Positions 8,086 through 16,819 of a stretch of DNA of 64,000 nucleotides are shown here, one piece after another; positions within the stretch are counted from its first letter, which is position 1, and each line of letters opens with the position of its first letter. The position numbers and the translations under genes are program-made. Origin of the DNA: Prado023 sp049688395 (lineage in GTDB: Bacteria > Actinomycetota > Actinomycetes > S36-B12 > CAIYMF01); NCBI GenBank assembly GCA_049688395.1, contig JBAVKQ010000039.1, positions 6,427 through 70,426 on the forward strand, given 5' to 3'. The notes beneath the pieces were generated by a model. That model made no database searches. It saw nothing but the letters and a program-made list of their open reading frames with translations, and was not told the origin of the DNA.

Positions 8086-9288
8086 TCAGGTTCGGGGCAG
8101 CCACGTCGCGCGACGCCGCCAGGGCCTCGGCCAGCGCCAGCCGGCCGTCTTCCGGCGCGGTGACTGGGTGCCACCTGCCAAGGGGATCAGCAGTGGCTGC
8201 CACTGCGATGCCGGTGCCTGGTCGTGCCCGGGGTCGATGCCCCAGATGAGGCGCTCACCGACGCGGGCAAGTTCCCACCGGGCGGTCCTGACCGCCACCA
8301 GGTCACCGCGGTTGACGATCACACCGGCGCCTGGGCGCCACCGCTCCCGGTCCCATCGCCGCACGGTGGTGTGGCCATGGATCTGGTTCAGGTGCGAGGC
8401 GTCGTCCGTGGCCTCCCAGGACATCAGCAGTTCGGCACCGCCCTGCGCCCAGAGCGGGCCGGCCGCGAGATCCGTGCGCCCGGTGGTCATCGTTCCCGTC
8501 CGAAGTGTGACGGTGGCGGGGCCGAGGGCGTCGGCGTTGATCGCGGCGGCGGCGGCGGCCGGGGTCGCGGGGCGACCCAGCGCCAGCCATGCCCCGTGGG
8601 TGAGCCCGGCGTGGGTGACCAGGATGTCCCCCGAGGGGCGCATCCCCCGCATCCGTCGGGGAAGCTCCAGCACGTCCCAGTCGGGCCGCAGCGCGGCGCC
8701 GACATGAGCCAGCCCCTCGTCCCACCATGCCCGCAACAGGCTCGTGGATCGGTCATCGAGTTCCCGGCGGATCGTGGTCGGTCGGTCGAACACGTAGGGC
8801 TGTTCGTGGTTTCCGATCAGCTGGACCCATCTGTCCCCGTACGGGCCGCGCAGGAATCGGTCGACCAGCGCGATCACCCCGGCGGAGTCCGGGCCGCGGT
8901 GCACCAGGTCCCCAACCTGAACCACGACCAATCCGTCGGGGACGGTTGCAGAGACGAGGTCCACACCATGGGCTTCCAGGGCCCAGCGCAGCGCGTCCAG
9001 ATGTCCGGCGACATCACCGATCAGCAGTGCCCACGCAGCCCCCGCCCCCGAGACTTCGACCGGCCCCGCCGAGGCGTGCGAGTCGGCTGGGCGCACTCGG
9101 GTGGCTGGAGGTGCGTCCTCGTGGGCCGGGGCAGCCGTTCCGGTCGCGACGAGGTCGGGTCCGCCGAGGTCGGGTCCGAGGTCGCCCCGGTCGCCTCCGG
9201 TTGCCGGTCGGATGTCCCAGGACGGCAGCGTGGGCGATTCGGGCATCAGGGAATCCAGGTCGGGAGTCAGGAGCCTGCCACCAGCCAT
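8086..9288 (-). CDS. Metallophosphoesterase (calcineurin-like), tail frameshifted
   Basis: The product has the five metal-binding blocks of calcineurin-like phosphoesterases in order: GDVAGHLD, GDLVHRG, GNHEQ, VTHAGLTHG and GHTTVRR. It would hydrolyse a phosphomono- or diester in the cytoplasm; the substrate is unknown. The first 90 residues are a low-complexity extension. The last 30 residues (after LLIPLAGGTQSP, about 8175) become Arg/Trp-rich, while another minus frame continues as APEDGRLALAEALAASRDVA. A single-base indel near 8160-8180 therefore probably altered the C-terminus. The catalytic core is intact. Confidence 0.85.
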   Translation of the reverse strand: MAGGRLLTPDLDSLMPESPTLPSWDIRPATGGDRGDLGPDLGGPDLVATGTAAPAHEDAPPATRVRPADSHASAGPVEVSGAGAAWALLIGDVAGHLDALRWALEAHGVDLVSATVPDGLVVVQVGDLVHRGPDSAGVIALVDRFLRGPYGDRWVQLIGNHEQPYVFDRPTTIRRELDDRSTSLLRAWWDEGLAHVGAALRPDWDVLELPRRMRGMRPSGDILVTHAGLTHGAWLALGRPATPAAAAAAINADALGPATVTLRTGTMTTGRTDLAAGPLWAQGGAELLMSWEATDDASHLNQIHGHTTVRRWDRERWRPGAGVIVNRGDLVAVRTARWELARVGERLIWGIDPGHDQAPASQWQPLLIPLAGGTQSPRRKTAGWRWPRPWRRRATWLPRT

Positions 9289-9304
9289 CGGGGGTTCTGA
9301 GGTC

Positions 9305-10084
9305 CTAGTCCATCCGGGTGGGATTGGCGTGCGCCTTCAACCAGCCGGAGATGCGTCGGCCCCTCTGCTTGCGCCGCACAGAGGACCGCACCTGCGCCTC
9401 GCCCTTCTCGACGCTGGGAGCCGGGCTGGTCAGACTGTCGAGCATCTCGATGAGTGGCTCGAGGTCCCCGGTGTGGCTCGCATCGCGGCTGGCCTCGTTG
9501 TTGGCCTCCTTCGGGATGGAGAGGAAGTCAACTCGCCACCCGGCATTCAGACCGACCTGGGACCAGAACATCCGCTGGGTCCTCCCGTTGCCCTCCCGGA
9601 ACGGATGGATCTGATTCAGGCGCGCGTAGTGGTGCGCCAGTCGGGCGATGAACTGCTCGCGCGGCAGGCCCCGCAGGAGGTCCTCGGCGCCGAGCTCGGC
9701 GAACAACTCCGCGAGCGCCGAGTCCACCTCTGCGGCCGGCACGAAGTCCGTGCCCTGCTTGTCGATATCAGTCGTGCGGAACTGGCCCGCCCAATCGAAG
9801 ATGCCCTCGAAGAGGAGGCGGTGGATCGCCTGCAGGTGCTCCCTGTCCCCCGTGCACGGGATCGGCTCGTCCACGAGGTCCGCAAGCCGTCCGGGCAGGA
9901 GCTCGTCGGCGGCGGCCTCGATCTCCTCCTGGGTGCTGGCCGATACCTCGTTGCGCAGGAAACCGGTGCTGGGGTCGATGTAGGGCGAGGACGCGGAGGT
10001 CGGCGCCTCGTCCGGTTGCTGCGGAACTGCTCCCATCTTGTCGTTTGTAGCACGCTGGACAGGCGCTGTCGCACCGCGCATCAC
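9305..10084 (-). CDS. Fic family protein (AMPylase-type)
   Basis: The Fic core motif HPFREGNGRTQR (HxFx[D/E]GNGRxxR) is intact, preceded by the FDWAGQFRTTDI flap region and followed by a basic tail. Fic enzymes transfer AMP or another nucleotide moiety to target proteins. The start may be ATG 10084 or ATG 10036 (MGAVPQQP). I see no inhibitory helix motif ([S/T]xxxE[G/N]) in the protein and no small VbhA-like antitoxin gene beside it. A toxin role, or control by an unlinked partner, is open. It is divergent from the mpa remnant. Confidence 0.9.
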   Translation of the reverse strand: MMRGATAPVQRATNDKMGAVPQQPDEAPTSASSPYIDPSTGFLRNEVSASTQEEIEAAADELLPGRLADLVDEPIPCTGDREHLQAIHRLLFEGIFDWAGQFRTTDIDKQGTDFVPAAEVDSALAELFAELGAEDLLRGLPREQFIARLAHHYARLNQIHPFREGNGRTQRMFWSQVGLNAGWRVDFLSIPKEANNEASRDASHTGDLEPLIEMLDSLTSPAPSVEKGEAQVRSSVRRKQRGRRISGWLKAHANPTRMD

Positions 10085-10190
10085 GGTACATGCGTACCAC
10101 TATTGGTCGCTTCCGCGATATTTTCGACGATCAGGACCCTCGATCGCCGCCTGCCGGTCGGCGCCCGCCGGTTCGCGAAGGGACAGAACG

Positions 10191-11613
10191 TGACCCAGGA
10201 CGGCCAGCGCGCCGAGACCGCCCAGGAGTTGCGCCAGCGCAACACAGAACTGACCGAGCACTCCGGCCAGACCAGCCGCAGGACACGCGACTGGCCTCCG
10301 CCCTGGCCGCTGCCCGCCAGGAGCTCGACGCCCTTCATCAGGAGATCTCCCGCCTCACCGCTCCTCCCCGCTGAGCTTCGGCACCTACCTGCGCACCGTC
10401 GACAGCCTGCAACGCACCGTCGACATCGTCGTCTCGGGCCGCAGGATGCGCGTCACGGTCTCGACGACGGTCCCGCTCGGCGGCCTCGAGCCGGGCACTG
10501 TCGTGATCCTCGACGACCATCTCGCGATGGTCGCGACGGCGGACGCCGGGGACGCCGGGGACGCCGGGGAGATCGTCGTCGTCGAGCAGCGGATCGACGA
10601 GGACCACGTGCTGGTCGTCGTTCGCGGGGAGGACACCCGGGTCCTGCGCCTCGTGGAGCTGCCCTTCCTGCACCCCGAGCTGTTCGTGGAGCACAGCCTG
10701 CGCCCACCGAAGGGCGTGCTGCCCTACGGTCCGCCCGGATGCGGCAAGACCCTGATCGCCAAGGCGGTGGCCACCTCCCTGTCCCGCTCGGCGGGAGCCG
10801 ACGCCTTCTTCCTGAACATCAGGGCCGGCCACAGCTGCTCGACAAGTACGTGGGCGAGACAGAGCGACGCATCCGCCTGATCTTCGCGCGTGCCCGCGAC
10901 AAGGCGGCGCTCGGCATGCCCGTCGTGATCTTCTTGACGAGATGGAATCGTTGTTCCGAACCCGCGGCTCGGGGATCTCCTCCGACGTCGAGACGACCGT
11001 CGTCCCCCAGCTGCTCGCCGAGATCGACGGCGTGGAGGAGCTGCGCAACGTGGTGGTCATCGGCGCCTCCAACCGCGAAGGACATGATCGACCCGGCCAT
11101 CCTGCGCGCCGGCCGCCTCGACGTGAAGATCCGCATCGACCGCCCCGCCCGCACCGGCGCCCGCGAGATCCGATACCTGACCGCGAACCTGCCGATCGAC
11201 GAGGCCGAACTCGAGCGCTGGGGCGACGCCGACGCGGCGATCGCCGACATGCCCGATGCCCTGCTCGACGCGCTCTTCGGCCGCGACTCCACGACGGCGC
11301 TGCTGCGCGTGCGCTACCGCTCCGGGCGCGCTGAGACCTGGCACCTGGCCGACCTCGTCTCGGGCGCGATGATCGCCAACATCGTCGACCGCGCCAAGAA
11401 CGCCGCCATCAAGACCCTCCTGGCCACCGGACGGTGGGGCCTGTCGACCGCGCACCTGATCGACGCGGTCGGCAGGGAGGTACGCGAGGACGCGGACCTG
11501 CCCGGAGCCACGGATCCGAAGGGGGCGCGGGTGGTCGGCCGCGGCCGGGGCGGGGACCGATCGTCTCGGTCACCCCGATCGCGTTGGCCGAGAGCGAGGA
11601 GATCAGCCGATGA
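10191..11613 (+). pseudogene. mpa: Proteasomal ATPase (Mpa/ARC), decayed
   Basis: Pieces of an Mpa/ARC AAA+ ATPase appear in order but in different frames. They are the N-terminal coiled coil (TAQELRQRNTELTE, then ASALAAARQELDALHQEISR after a shift), the OB domain (GRRMRVTVS), Walker A GPPGCGKT, then KYVGETERRIRLIF after another shift. The Walker B region reads ATCTTCTTGACGAG, one base short of FFDE, so the frame breaks exactly there. VVPQLLAEIDGVEE follows, then DMIDPAILRAGRLDVKI after a further shift, then SGAMIANIVDRAKN. The OB-to-ATPase linker is also shortened. The last frame overlaps the start of dop (ATGA, 11610-11613), the normal gene order. A working unfoldase is unlikely unless every shift is a sequencing error. 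Confidence 0.85.
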
Positions 11614-13019
11614 TCAGCGTCCTGCGCATCATGGGCATCGAGACCGAGTGCGCCCTGCTCGACGCCCGCGATCCGGACGCGGACCCCGGGGAGCTCGCCG
11701 CTGACCTGTTGTTCGCCTACGCCCGCGCCGCAGCCGCCGAGGACGGCGTCGCAGCGACCGCGCACGTGCCGGCCCGGGGCAGCCGCCAGCTGCTCGACGG
11801 CGCCGGCTGTCGATTCGACCGCTCCGGCGAGCAGCCCAGGGCCGACGCCCGCGGGTACGTGGTCGACGAGCTGCCGGAGGAGGCCCGCACCGACCAGGCC
11901 CCCGACGCGGTGGTCACGGGCACGCGCACCATGTGGGTCCCGAGGATCACCGACTTCGAGTCGCACCACTACCGGGGGTCGGCCACGGACGCACCCAACG
12001 GCGCGCGCCTGTACGTGGATCACACGCACCCCAAGTACGCCGCGCCCGAGGCGCTCGGCCCCCTGGCCGCCGCCCGGTACGACCGCGCCGGTGACGCCGT
12101 CATGGTGCGCGCCGTCGCGGCGCTCAACGCCCAGCAGCCAGGGCGCAGCGCCGTCGTCGTGAAGAACAACGCCGACGGCAGGGGGCAGGCCTGGGGCGAG
12201 CACGAGAGCTGCCTCATGGACCGGGCAACCGACTGGAGCCTGATCACCGACGTGCTGACAATGAGCCAGACGGGGGCCTGGGACCTGGCCGAGTGCGAGC
12301 TCGCCGATCCGGTGGCCGCGGTGAACGCCTGGAACCTCGACCCGAAGGCGCCGCAGCCCCGCGTCGACGGCGATCGGATCAGTTGCCTGGAGTTGCTCGA
12401 AGTCGCGCTGGACCGCATCGGGGACTGGTGGCAGTCCACCGAGCTCAGCGGCACCGAGCCCGACGCAACTGAGCCCGACGCAACTGAGCCCGACGCAACT
12501 GAGCACGGCGCCACCGAGCCCGACGCCTTCTCGGCCCGCACCTTCGAGCTGGCCCGGCGTGGTGTCGCGGCCCTGCGCACAGGTGATCGCTCCGGCGTCG
12601 AGACCGAGCTGGACTGGGCCATCAAGCATCGGGTCCTGGCGCACGTGGCCGCCTCGGCCCCGCTGGGCTGGGCGGACCCGAAGGTGGCGCGCACTGAGCT
12701 GGCCTTCCATGACATCTCCCGCGCCGGCGGCCTGCGTTGCGGGCTGCGCACGTCCGGTCTCATGGCGTCGTGGGTGGACGCGGCCGGCGTCAGCGACGCC
12801 GTGCATCCGCCGCCCTCGGGTACGCGGGCACAGATCCGCGGCGCCTTCGTCGCGGCGTGCCAGCGGACGGGCCGGAACGCGTCGATCGGGTGGGCGCACG
12901 TGCGCCTGGACCAGCCCGCCCGGCCGCAGGTCGACCTGCCCGATCCGCTCGCCTGCGAATCCGAGGAGGTGCGCGCGCTGATCGCCGAGATCGAACAGCT
13001 CGGCCCAGTCGGAAAGTAG
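11610..13019 (+). CDS. dop: Depupylase/deamidase Dop
   Basis: A 469-residue protein of the Dop/PafA (carboxylate-amine ligase-like) family, which deamidates Pup or removes it from substrates using ATP as cofactor. Visible: GIETE at residues 9-13, NGARLYVDHTHPKY with the expected catalytic-loop aspartate at about 137, KNNADGRGQAWGEHE for nucleotide/metal binding, and a C-terminal half of normal layout. The frame is intact although the upstream mpa is broken. Residues 280-310 hold an imperfect five-residue repeat (TEPDA) absent from typical Dop. No pup, prcBA or pafA follows within the window. Start and stop overlap with mpa suggests former translational coupling. Confidence 0.88.
   Translation: MISVLRIMGIETECALLDARDPDADPGELAADLLFAYARAAAAEDGVAATAHVPARGSRQLLDGAGCRFDRSGEQPRADARGYVVDELPEEARTDQAPDAVVTGTRTMWVPRITDFESHHYRGSATDAPNGARLYVDHTHPKYAAPEALGPLAAARYDRAGDAVMVRAVAALNAQQPGRSAVVVKNNADGRGQAWGEHESCLMDRATDWSLITDVLTMSQTGAWDLAECELADPVAAVNAWNLDPKAPQPRVDGDRISCLELLEVALDRIGDWWQSTELSGTEPDATEPDATEPDATEHGATEPDAFSARTFELARRGVAALRTGDRSGVETELDWAIKHRVLAHVAASAPLGWADPKVARTELAFHDISRAGGLRCGLRTSGLMASWVDAAGVSDAVHPPPSGTRAQIRGAFVAACQRTGRNASIGWAHVRLDQPARPQVDLPDPLACESEEVRALIAEIEQLGPVGK
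12456..12530 (+). repeat. Five 15-bp tandem units inside dop
   Basis: Three perfect copies of GAGCCCGACGCAACT (12456-12500) are followed by two degenerate ones to 12530. They encode repeated EPDAT and keep the frame. The insertion is acidic and likely lies in a surface loop. Confidence 0.9.
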
Positions 13020-13318
13020 CTGGAGCCCTCAGCCCCGGCGCGCTCCCCAGCGGTTCCGCGCAACGGCTGGCGCCAACAGGCGGCAGACAGGCTCCGGGAT
13101 GCGGCGTCAGCTCCGCCGGTCGGGTCCGCAACCGGCCGTGCTGGCCACCGAACACACAGTCGTGGCGCTGGACGGCGCGGGCCAGGCGCCCCGCCGCGAC
13201 TATCGAGGTGCCCGGCGTGCGTCGATCAGTGCACCGTCGCAGGAATGGATCGAGGGTCGCCTTGCGCGCCTGTGGAGCGCGACCACGTGCGGTCCGGGCA
13301 TCGCCGTAGCATGGGCCG

Positions 13319-16120
13319 GTGGCACGCACCCGGCAGCCGAGCTCGGGGCACCGCACCGGCGGGCGCTCGGTCGTGGACCTGTTCGTCGATCAGGACGGAC
13401 TGTGGACCACCGCACCCGGCACCGGCCCCGGCGCGATGCGCTCGCTGCCGGTGCCCGGCGGGATGGCACCCGGACGGGTCTGGGCTGTCCCGGTCGATGT
13501 CCAGGTGGGGCCCCGCGTCGCGGACCTGGTGGCGGCCCCGGCGAGCGGGTCCGGTGCGCAGCCGACCGCCCGAGCTGTGACACTGGGGCGCCTGGTCGCC
13601 ACCGCGCTGCGCGCTGCTTCGGACCGGCCGGTGCCAGTCCCGGCGGGGGTGGGCTGGCGATGGCGAGCCGCCCCTGACCCGGACACCGCTCGGGCGCTGG
13701 AGGCCGCGGTTGCCGCCTGCGTGAGCGCGGGCGTGGTCATCGGCGACGAGCCTGCGGCGCGGCTGCGGACCCTGGTCGACGACGTCGCGGACGCCCGTAT
13801 GACCGCGGCGCTGGCTGGCCCGGACCTGCCGCTGACCTCCGCCGGCGTCGGGTCCGGCCAGCTCGGGGCAACCCTGTGGGCCGCGCATGTGATCGCCCGG
13901 GCTGCGGCGAATGCCCGGACCGCACTCGTGCTGAGCCCGCCGGATTCGCAGGCACCTGCAGCCCACGGGGAGGTCGCGCTGTGGACACTCGCGCCCCTGG
14001 CGATCCGGATCGACGAACCGACGACCCGACTGCCGTGGATCAGCGCCGACCCCGCCCGGTTCGGTGCCGCGCCCAGCGTATGGGACCGGTGGACCGAGAC
14101 CGAGGTGCTGATGCTGCGCCGGGCCTGGGGGCCGCGCCTGCCCCACGTCCTCGACGGGCTGAGCGCAGCAGCCACCACGGGGCTCACCGTCGCCGAGGTC
14201 CTGGCCTTCGTCGACCAGGTCGCGGTACGCCTGCAGGCTGCCGGCTTCGACGTGATCGCCCCCGGCGGGCTGCTGCGCGCCGCTGCGGTTCGCCGCCGGA
14301 TGTCCGCCGGCGGATCGGGCACGGGCGCGCTGGCCGTGGCGGGGCTGGGACTCGAGGCCGAGGTGCTCGTCGACGGCGAGCCACTGACCGATGCGGAGTT
14401 CGCGGCCCTGGCCGCGTCGAAGTCCGAGCTCGTCGCGGTACGTGGGCGCTGGATGCGGATCGGGCCGCAGGACGCCGCGCGCCTTGCCGCCCTGGCCCGG
14501 CGGCTGCACCGGCCGGTGACCCCCGGGGACCTGCTCGCCGACGAGGCGTTCGACGGGGTCGAGCTGGACGCGGAGGCGATCCTGCCCGCGGGGCTGCGAC
14601 CCGCGCATCCGGTGCCCCTGCCCGCCGGTGTGCAGGCCACGCTGCGGCCCTACCAGCGAGCCGGCCTCGACTGGTTGGCCTGGCTGGGGGACAACGGGGT
14701 CGGCGGCGTCCTGGCCGATGACATGGGCCTGGGCAAGACCCTGCAGGTGCTGTCCTGGGTTCAGGCCGACCATCGCGGTCCCACGCTGGTCGTCTGCCCG
14801 ATGACCCTGGTGGACACCTGGGCGCGGCAGGCCGCCCAGTTCACCCCCGGGCTGGCGGTGGCCACCTTCCACGGCGCGGCCCGCGGCGATCTGGCGCAGG
14901 CCTCGGACGGCGCCGACATCGTGGTCACCACCTACGGGCTGCTGGCCCGCGACGAGTCGCTGGCCCAGGTTCGCTGGCACCGCGTCGTCCTCGACGAGGC
15001 GCAGGCGATCAAGAATCCCGACACCCGGGCGGCCCGCGCGGCCCGTGCGCTGCACGCCACCCACCGGCTGGTGGTCACCGGGACTCCGGTGGAGAACCAC
15101 CTGGGCGACCTGTGGTCGCTGATGGCCTTCGCCCATCCGGGCCTGCTCCCCCGCCGCAAGCACTTCGCCCAGCGATACACCGACGGCGACCCGGCGCAGC
15201 TGGCCCGGCTGCGCGCGGTCGTGGGGCCGTTCCTGCTGCGCCGGGTCAAGACCGACCCGGGGATCCTGCCCGACCTGCCCGACCGGGAGGTCATCCGCGC
15301 GGACTGCACCCTGACCCGCGAGCAGGTCGGGGCCTACGAGGCCGTCGTCGCCGACATGATGGGCGCCCTGGAGGAGCTCCGTGCGGCTGCGGCCGCCGGC
15401 GGAACCTCGGGGTCGGGTGCGCCCGGCACGACCGGTGCATCCGGGGCAGGCCCAGGTCGCGGTGGGGATCCCGAGCTGATGGGCCGGCGCGCCGCGGTGC
15501 TCGGCGGGATCGCGCGTCTCAAGCAGATCTGCGTGCACCCCGCCCTGCTCACGGAGTCGCGCACGTCCCTGGGTGAGCGCTCGGGCAAGGTGAGCCGCCT
15601 GGTCGAGCTGTGCGCCCAGATCGTCGACGAGGGCCAGGCCGTCGTGGTGTTCACGCAGTTCGCGTCCTTCGTGCCCGACCTGGCCGAGCACCTGCGCCAG
15701 GCCCTCGGAGTCGAGGTGGCCACGTTGACCGGGGCCGACAGCCGGACCGCCCGGGCGGCCACGGTCGCGCAGTTCGGCGACCCGCAGGGCCCGCCGATCC
15801 TGATCGCGTCCCTGAAGGCCGGCGGGACCGGGCTGACGCTGGTGCGCGCCAACCACGTGATCCACCTGGACCGGTGGTGGAACCCCGCGGTCGAGGACCA
15901 GGCCTCGGACCGGGTGTGGCGGATCGGGCAGCACCAGAAGGTCTCGGTGCACGTGCTGGTGTGCCCCGGCACACTCGAGGACCGCATCGACGAGGCCCTG
16001 ACCGCCAAGCGCAAGGTGGCCTCCGCAGTCGTCCGCTCCACCGAGTCGGCCATCACCGAGATGACTGATGCCGACCTCGCCGCACTGGTCAGCCTCGTGA
16101 AGGATCGGGTCCTGGAATGA
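13319..16120 (+). CDS. SNF2/RapA-type DEAD-box helicase-like ATPase
   Basis: A 933-residue protein. An N-terminal region of about 430 residues (SNF2-associated, poorly conserved) precedes the ATPase core: LRPYQRAGLDWLAWL, Walker A DDMGLGKT, the DEAQAIKN box, TGTPVENHLGDLWSL, then the second RecA lobe with FTQFASFV, LIASLKAGGTGLTL, HLDRWWNPAVEDQASDR and the RIGQ box. It should be a DNA translocase/remodeller, probably in repair or transcription. A Gly/Ser/Ala-rich insertion follows AAAAGGTSG. Its ATG-overlapping neighbour encodes a SWIM zinc-finger protein, a common pairing for this bacterial SNF2 type. The start is GTG 13319. Confidence 0.92.
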   Translation: MARTRQPSSGHRTGGRSVVDLFVDQDGLWTTAPGTGPGAMRSLPVPGGMAPGRVWAVPVDVQVGPRVADLVAAPASGSGAQPTARAVTLGRLVATALRAASDRPVPVPAGVGWRWRAAPDPDTARALEAAVAACVSAGVVIGDEPAARLRTLVDDVADARMTAALAGPDLPLTSAGVGSGQLGATLWAAHVIARAAANARTALVLSPPDSQAPAAHGEVALWTLAPLAIRIDEPTTRLPWISADPARFGAAPSVWDRWTETEVLMLRRAWGPRLPHVLDGLSAAATTGLTVAEVLAFVDQVAVRLQAAGFDVIAPGGLLRAAAVRRRMSAGGSGTGALAVAGLGLEAEVLVDGEPLTDAEFAALAASKSELVAVRGRWMRIGPQDAARLAALARRLHRPVTPGDLLADEAFDGVELDAEAILPAGLRPAHPVPLPAGVQATLRPYQRAGLDWLAWLGDNGVGGVLADDMGLGKTLQVLSWVQADHRGPTLVVCPMTLVDTWARQAAQFTPGLAVATFHGAARGDLAQASDGADIVVTTYGLLARDESLAQVRWHRVVLDEAQAIKNPDTRAARAARALHATHRLVVTGTPVENHLGDLWSLMAFAHPGLLPRRKHFAQRYTDGDPAQLARLRAVVGPFLLRRVKTDPGILPDLPDREVIRADCTLTREQVGAYEAVVADMMGALEELRAAAAAGGTSGSGAPGTTGASGAGPGRGGDPELMGRRAAVLGGIARLKQICVHPALLTESRTSLGERSGKVSRLVELCAQIVDEGQAVVVFTQFASFVPDLAEHLRQALGVEVATLTGADSRTARAATVAQFGDPQGPPILIASLKAGGTGLTLVRANHVIHLDRWWNPAVEDQASDRVWRIGQHQKVSVHVLVCPGTLEDRIDEALTAKRKVASAVVRSTESAITEMTDADLAALVSLVKDRVLE

Positions 16121-16809
16121 GCCCCCGAGGACGCTGGCAGACCTACTACGACGCGCCGCCCCGGCGGTCGGTCCAGGGCGGGGTGGTGGTCGCCAAACCG
16201 GGCAAGGTCAGCGACCCGGTGGCCCAGGACCTGATCGCCGCCGCCGACATGGAGAGTCAGCCGAAGATCCTGGCCCGGGGGCGCACCTACGCCCGCGCCG
16301 GGCAGGTCGTGTCCGTGCAGGTCGAGGCCGAGTCGTTCTCGGCCCAGATCCAGGGCACGGGGGCCAGACCCTACGACGTCCGGCTGGATCGCACCACGAT
16401 CTCCGGTTCCGACCGGGTGGCGGCCAACTGCACGTGTCCCTACGGATGCGACTCCGGGTGGTGCAAGCACGCCGCAGCGCTGGCCTACGTGGCCGCCTTC
16501 CTGCTGGACCACGATCCCGTGGCCCGGTCGACCTGGACCGGCGAGGCCGACGGACTCGCGGCACCCGGCGGGTCAGGGGACCTCGACGACTCGGGCACGG
16601 CGCTGACGATCGCCGACTCGGCGGCGCTGCGCGCCGCAGCGCTCCTGATGAGCCCCGAGGATCTGGCCACCCTGCGCAGCCCCATCCCGACGCTGGACCC
16701 AGCCGTCCTGCTCGCGGCCGCAGAGATGCTCGTGCCGCACCCGTGGCGCCGAACGATGGCCGACGACGCGGGCGAGGGATCGCGGACGGGCACCGGGGAT
16801 CCTGCCTGA
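16117..16809 (+). CDS. SWIM zinc-finger protein
   Basis: A 230-residue protein whose start codon overlaps the helicase stop (ATGA, 16117-16120), indicating translational coupling. The SWIM zinc-binding pattern CxC-xn-CxH is visible as CTCPYGCDSGWCKH at about residues 106-119. SWIM domains bind DNA or protein and are often encoded next to SNF2 helicases; the two products probably act together. The C-terminal half contains no recognised domain. Confidence 0.88.
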   Translation: MSPRGRWQTYYDAPPRRSVQGGVVVAKPGKVSDPVAQDLIAAADMESQPKILARGRTYARAGQVVSVQVEAESFSAQIQGTGARPYDVRLDRTTISGSDRVAANCTCPYGCDSGWCKHAAALAYVAAFLLDHDPVARSTWTGEADGLAAPGGSGDLDDSGTALTIADSAALRAAALLMSPEDLATLRSPIPTLDPAVLLAAAEMLVPHPWRRTMADDAGEGSRTGTGDPA

Positions 16810-16819
16810 GCGGGCGCGG

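Noticed and set aside
12456..12530. CRISPR-like tandem array
   Set aside because: Units are 15 bp without spacers and keep the dop reading frame; it is a coding repeat.
13226..15952. 908-codon minus-strand open frame
   Set aside because: Antisense shadow of the SNF2 helicase; no domain pattern.
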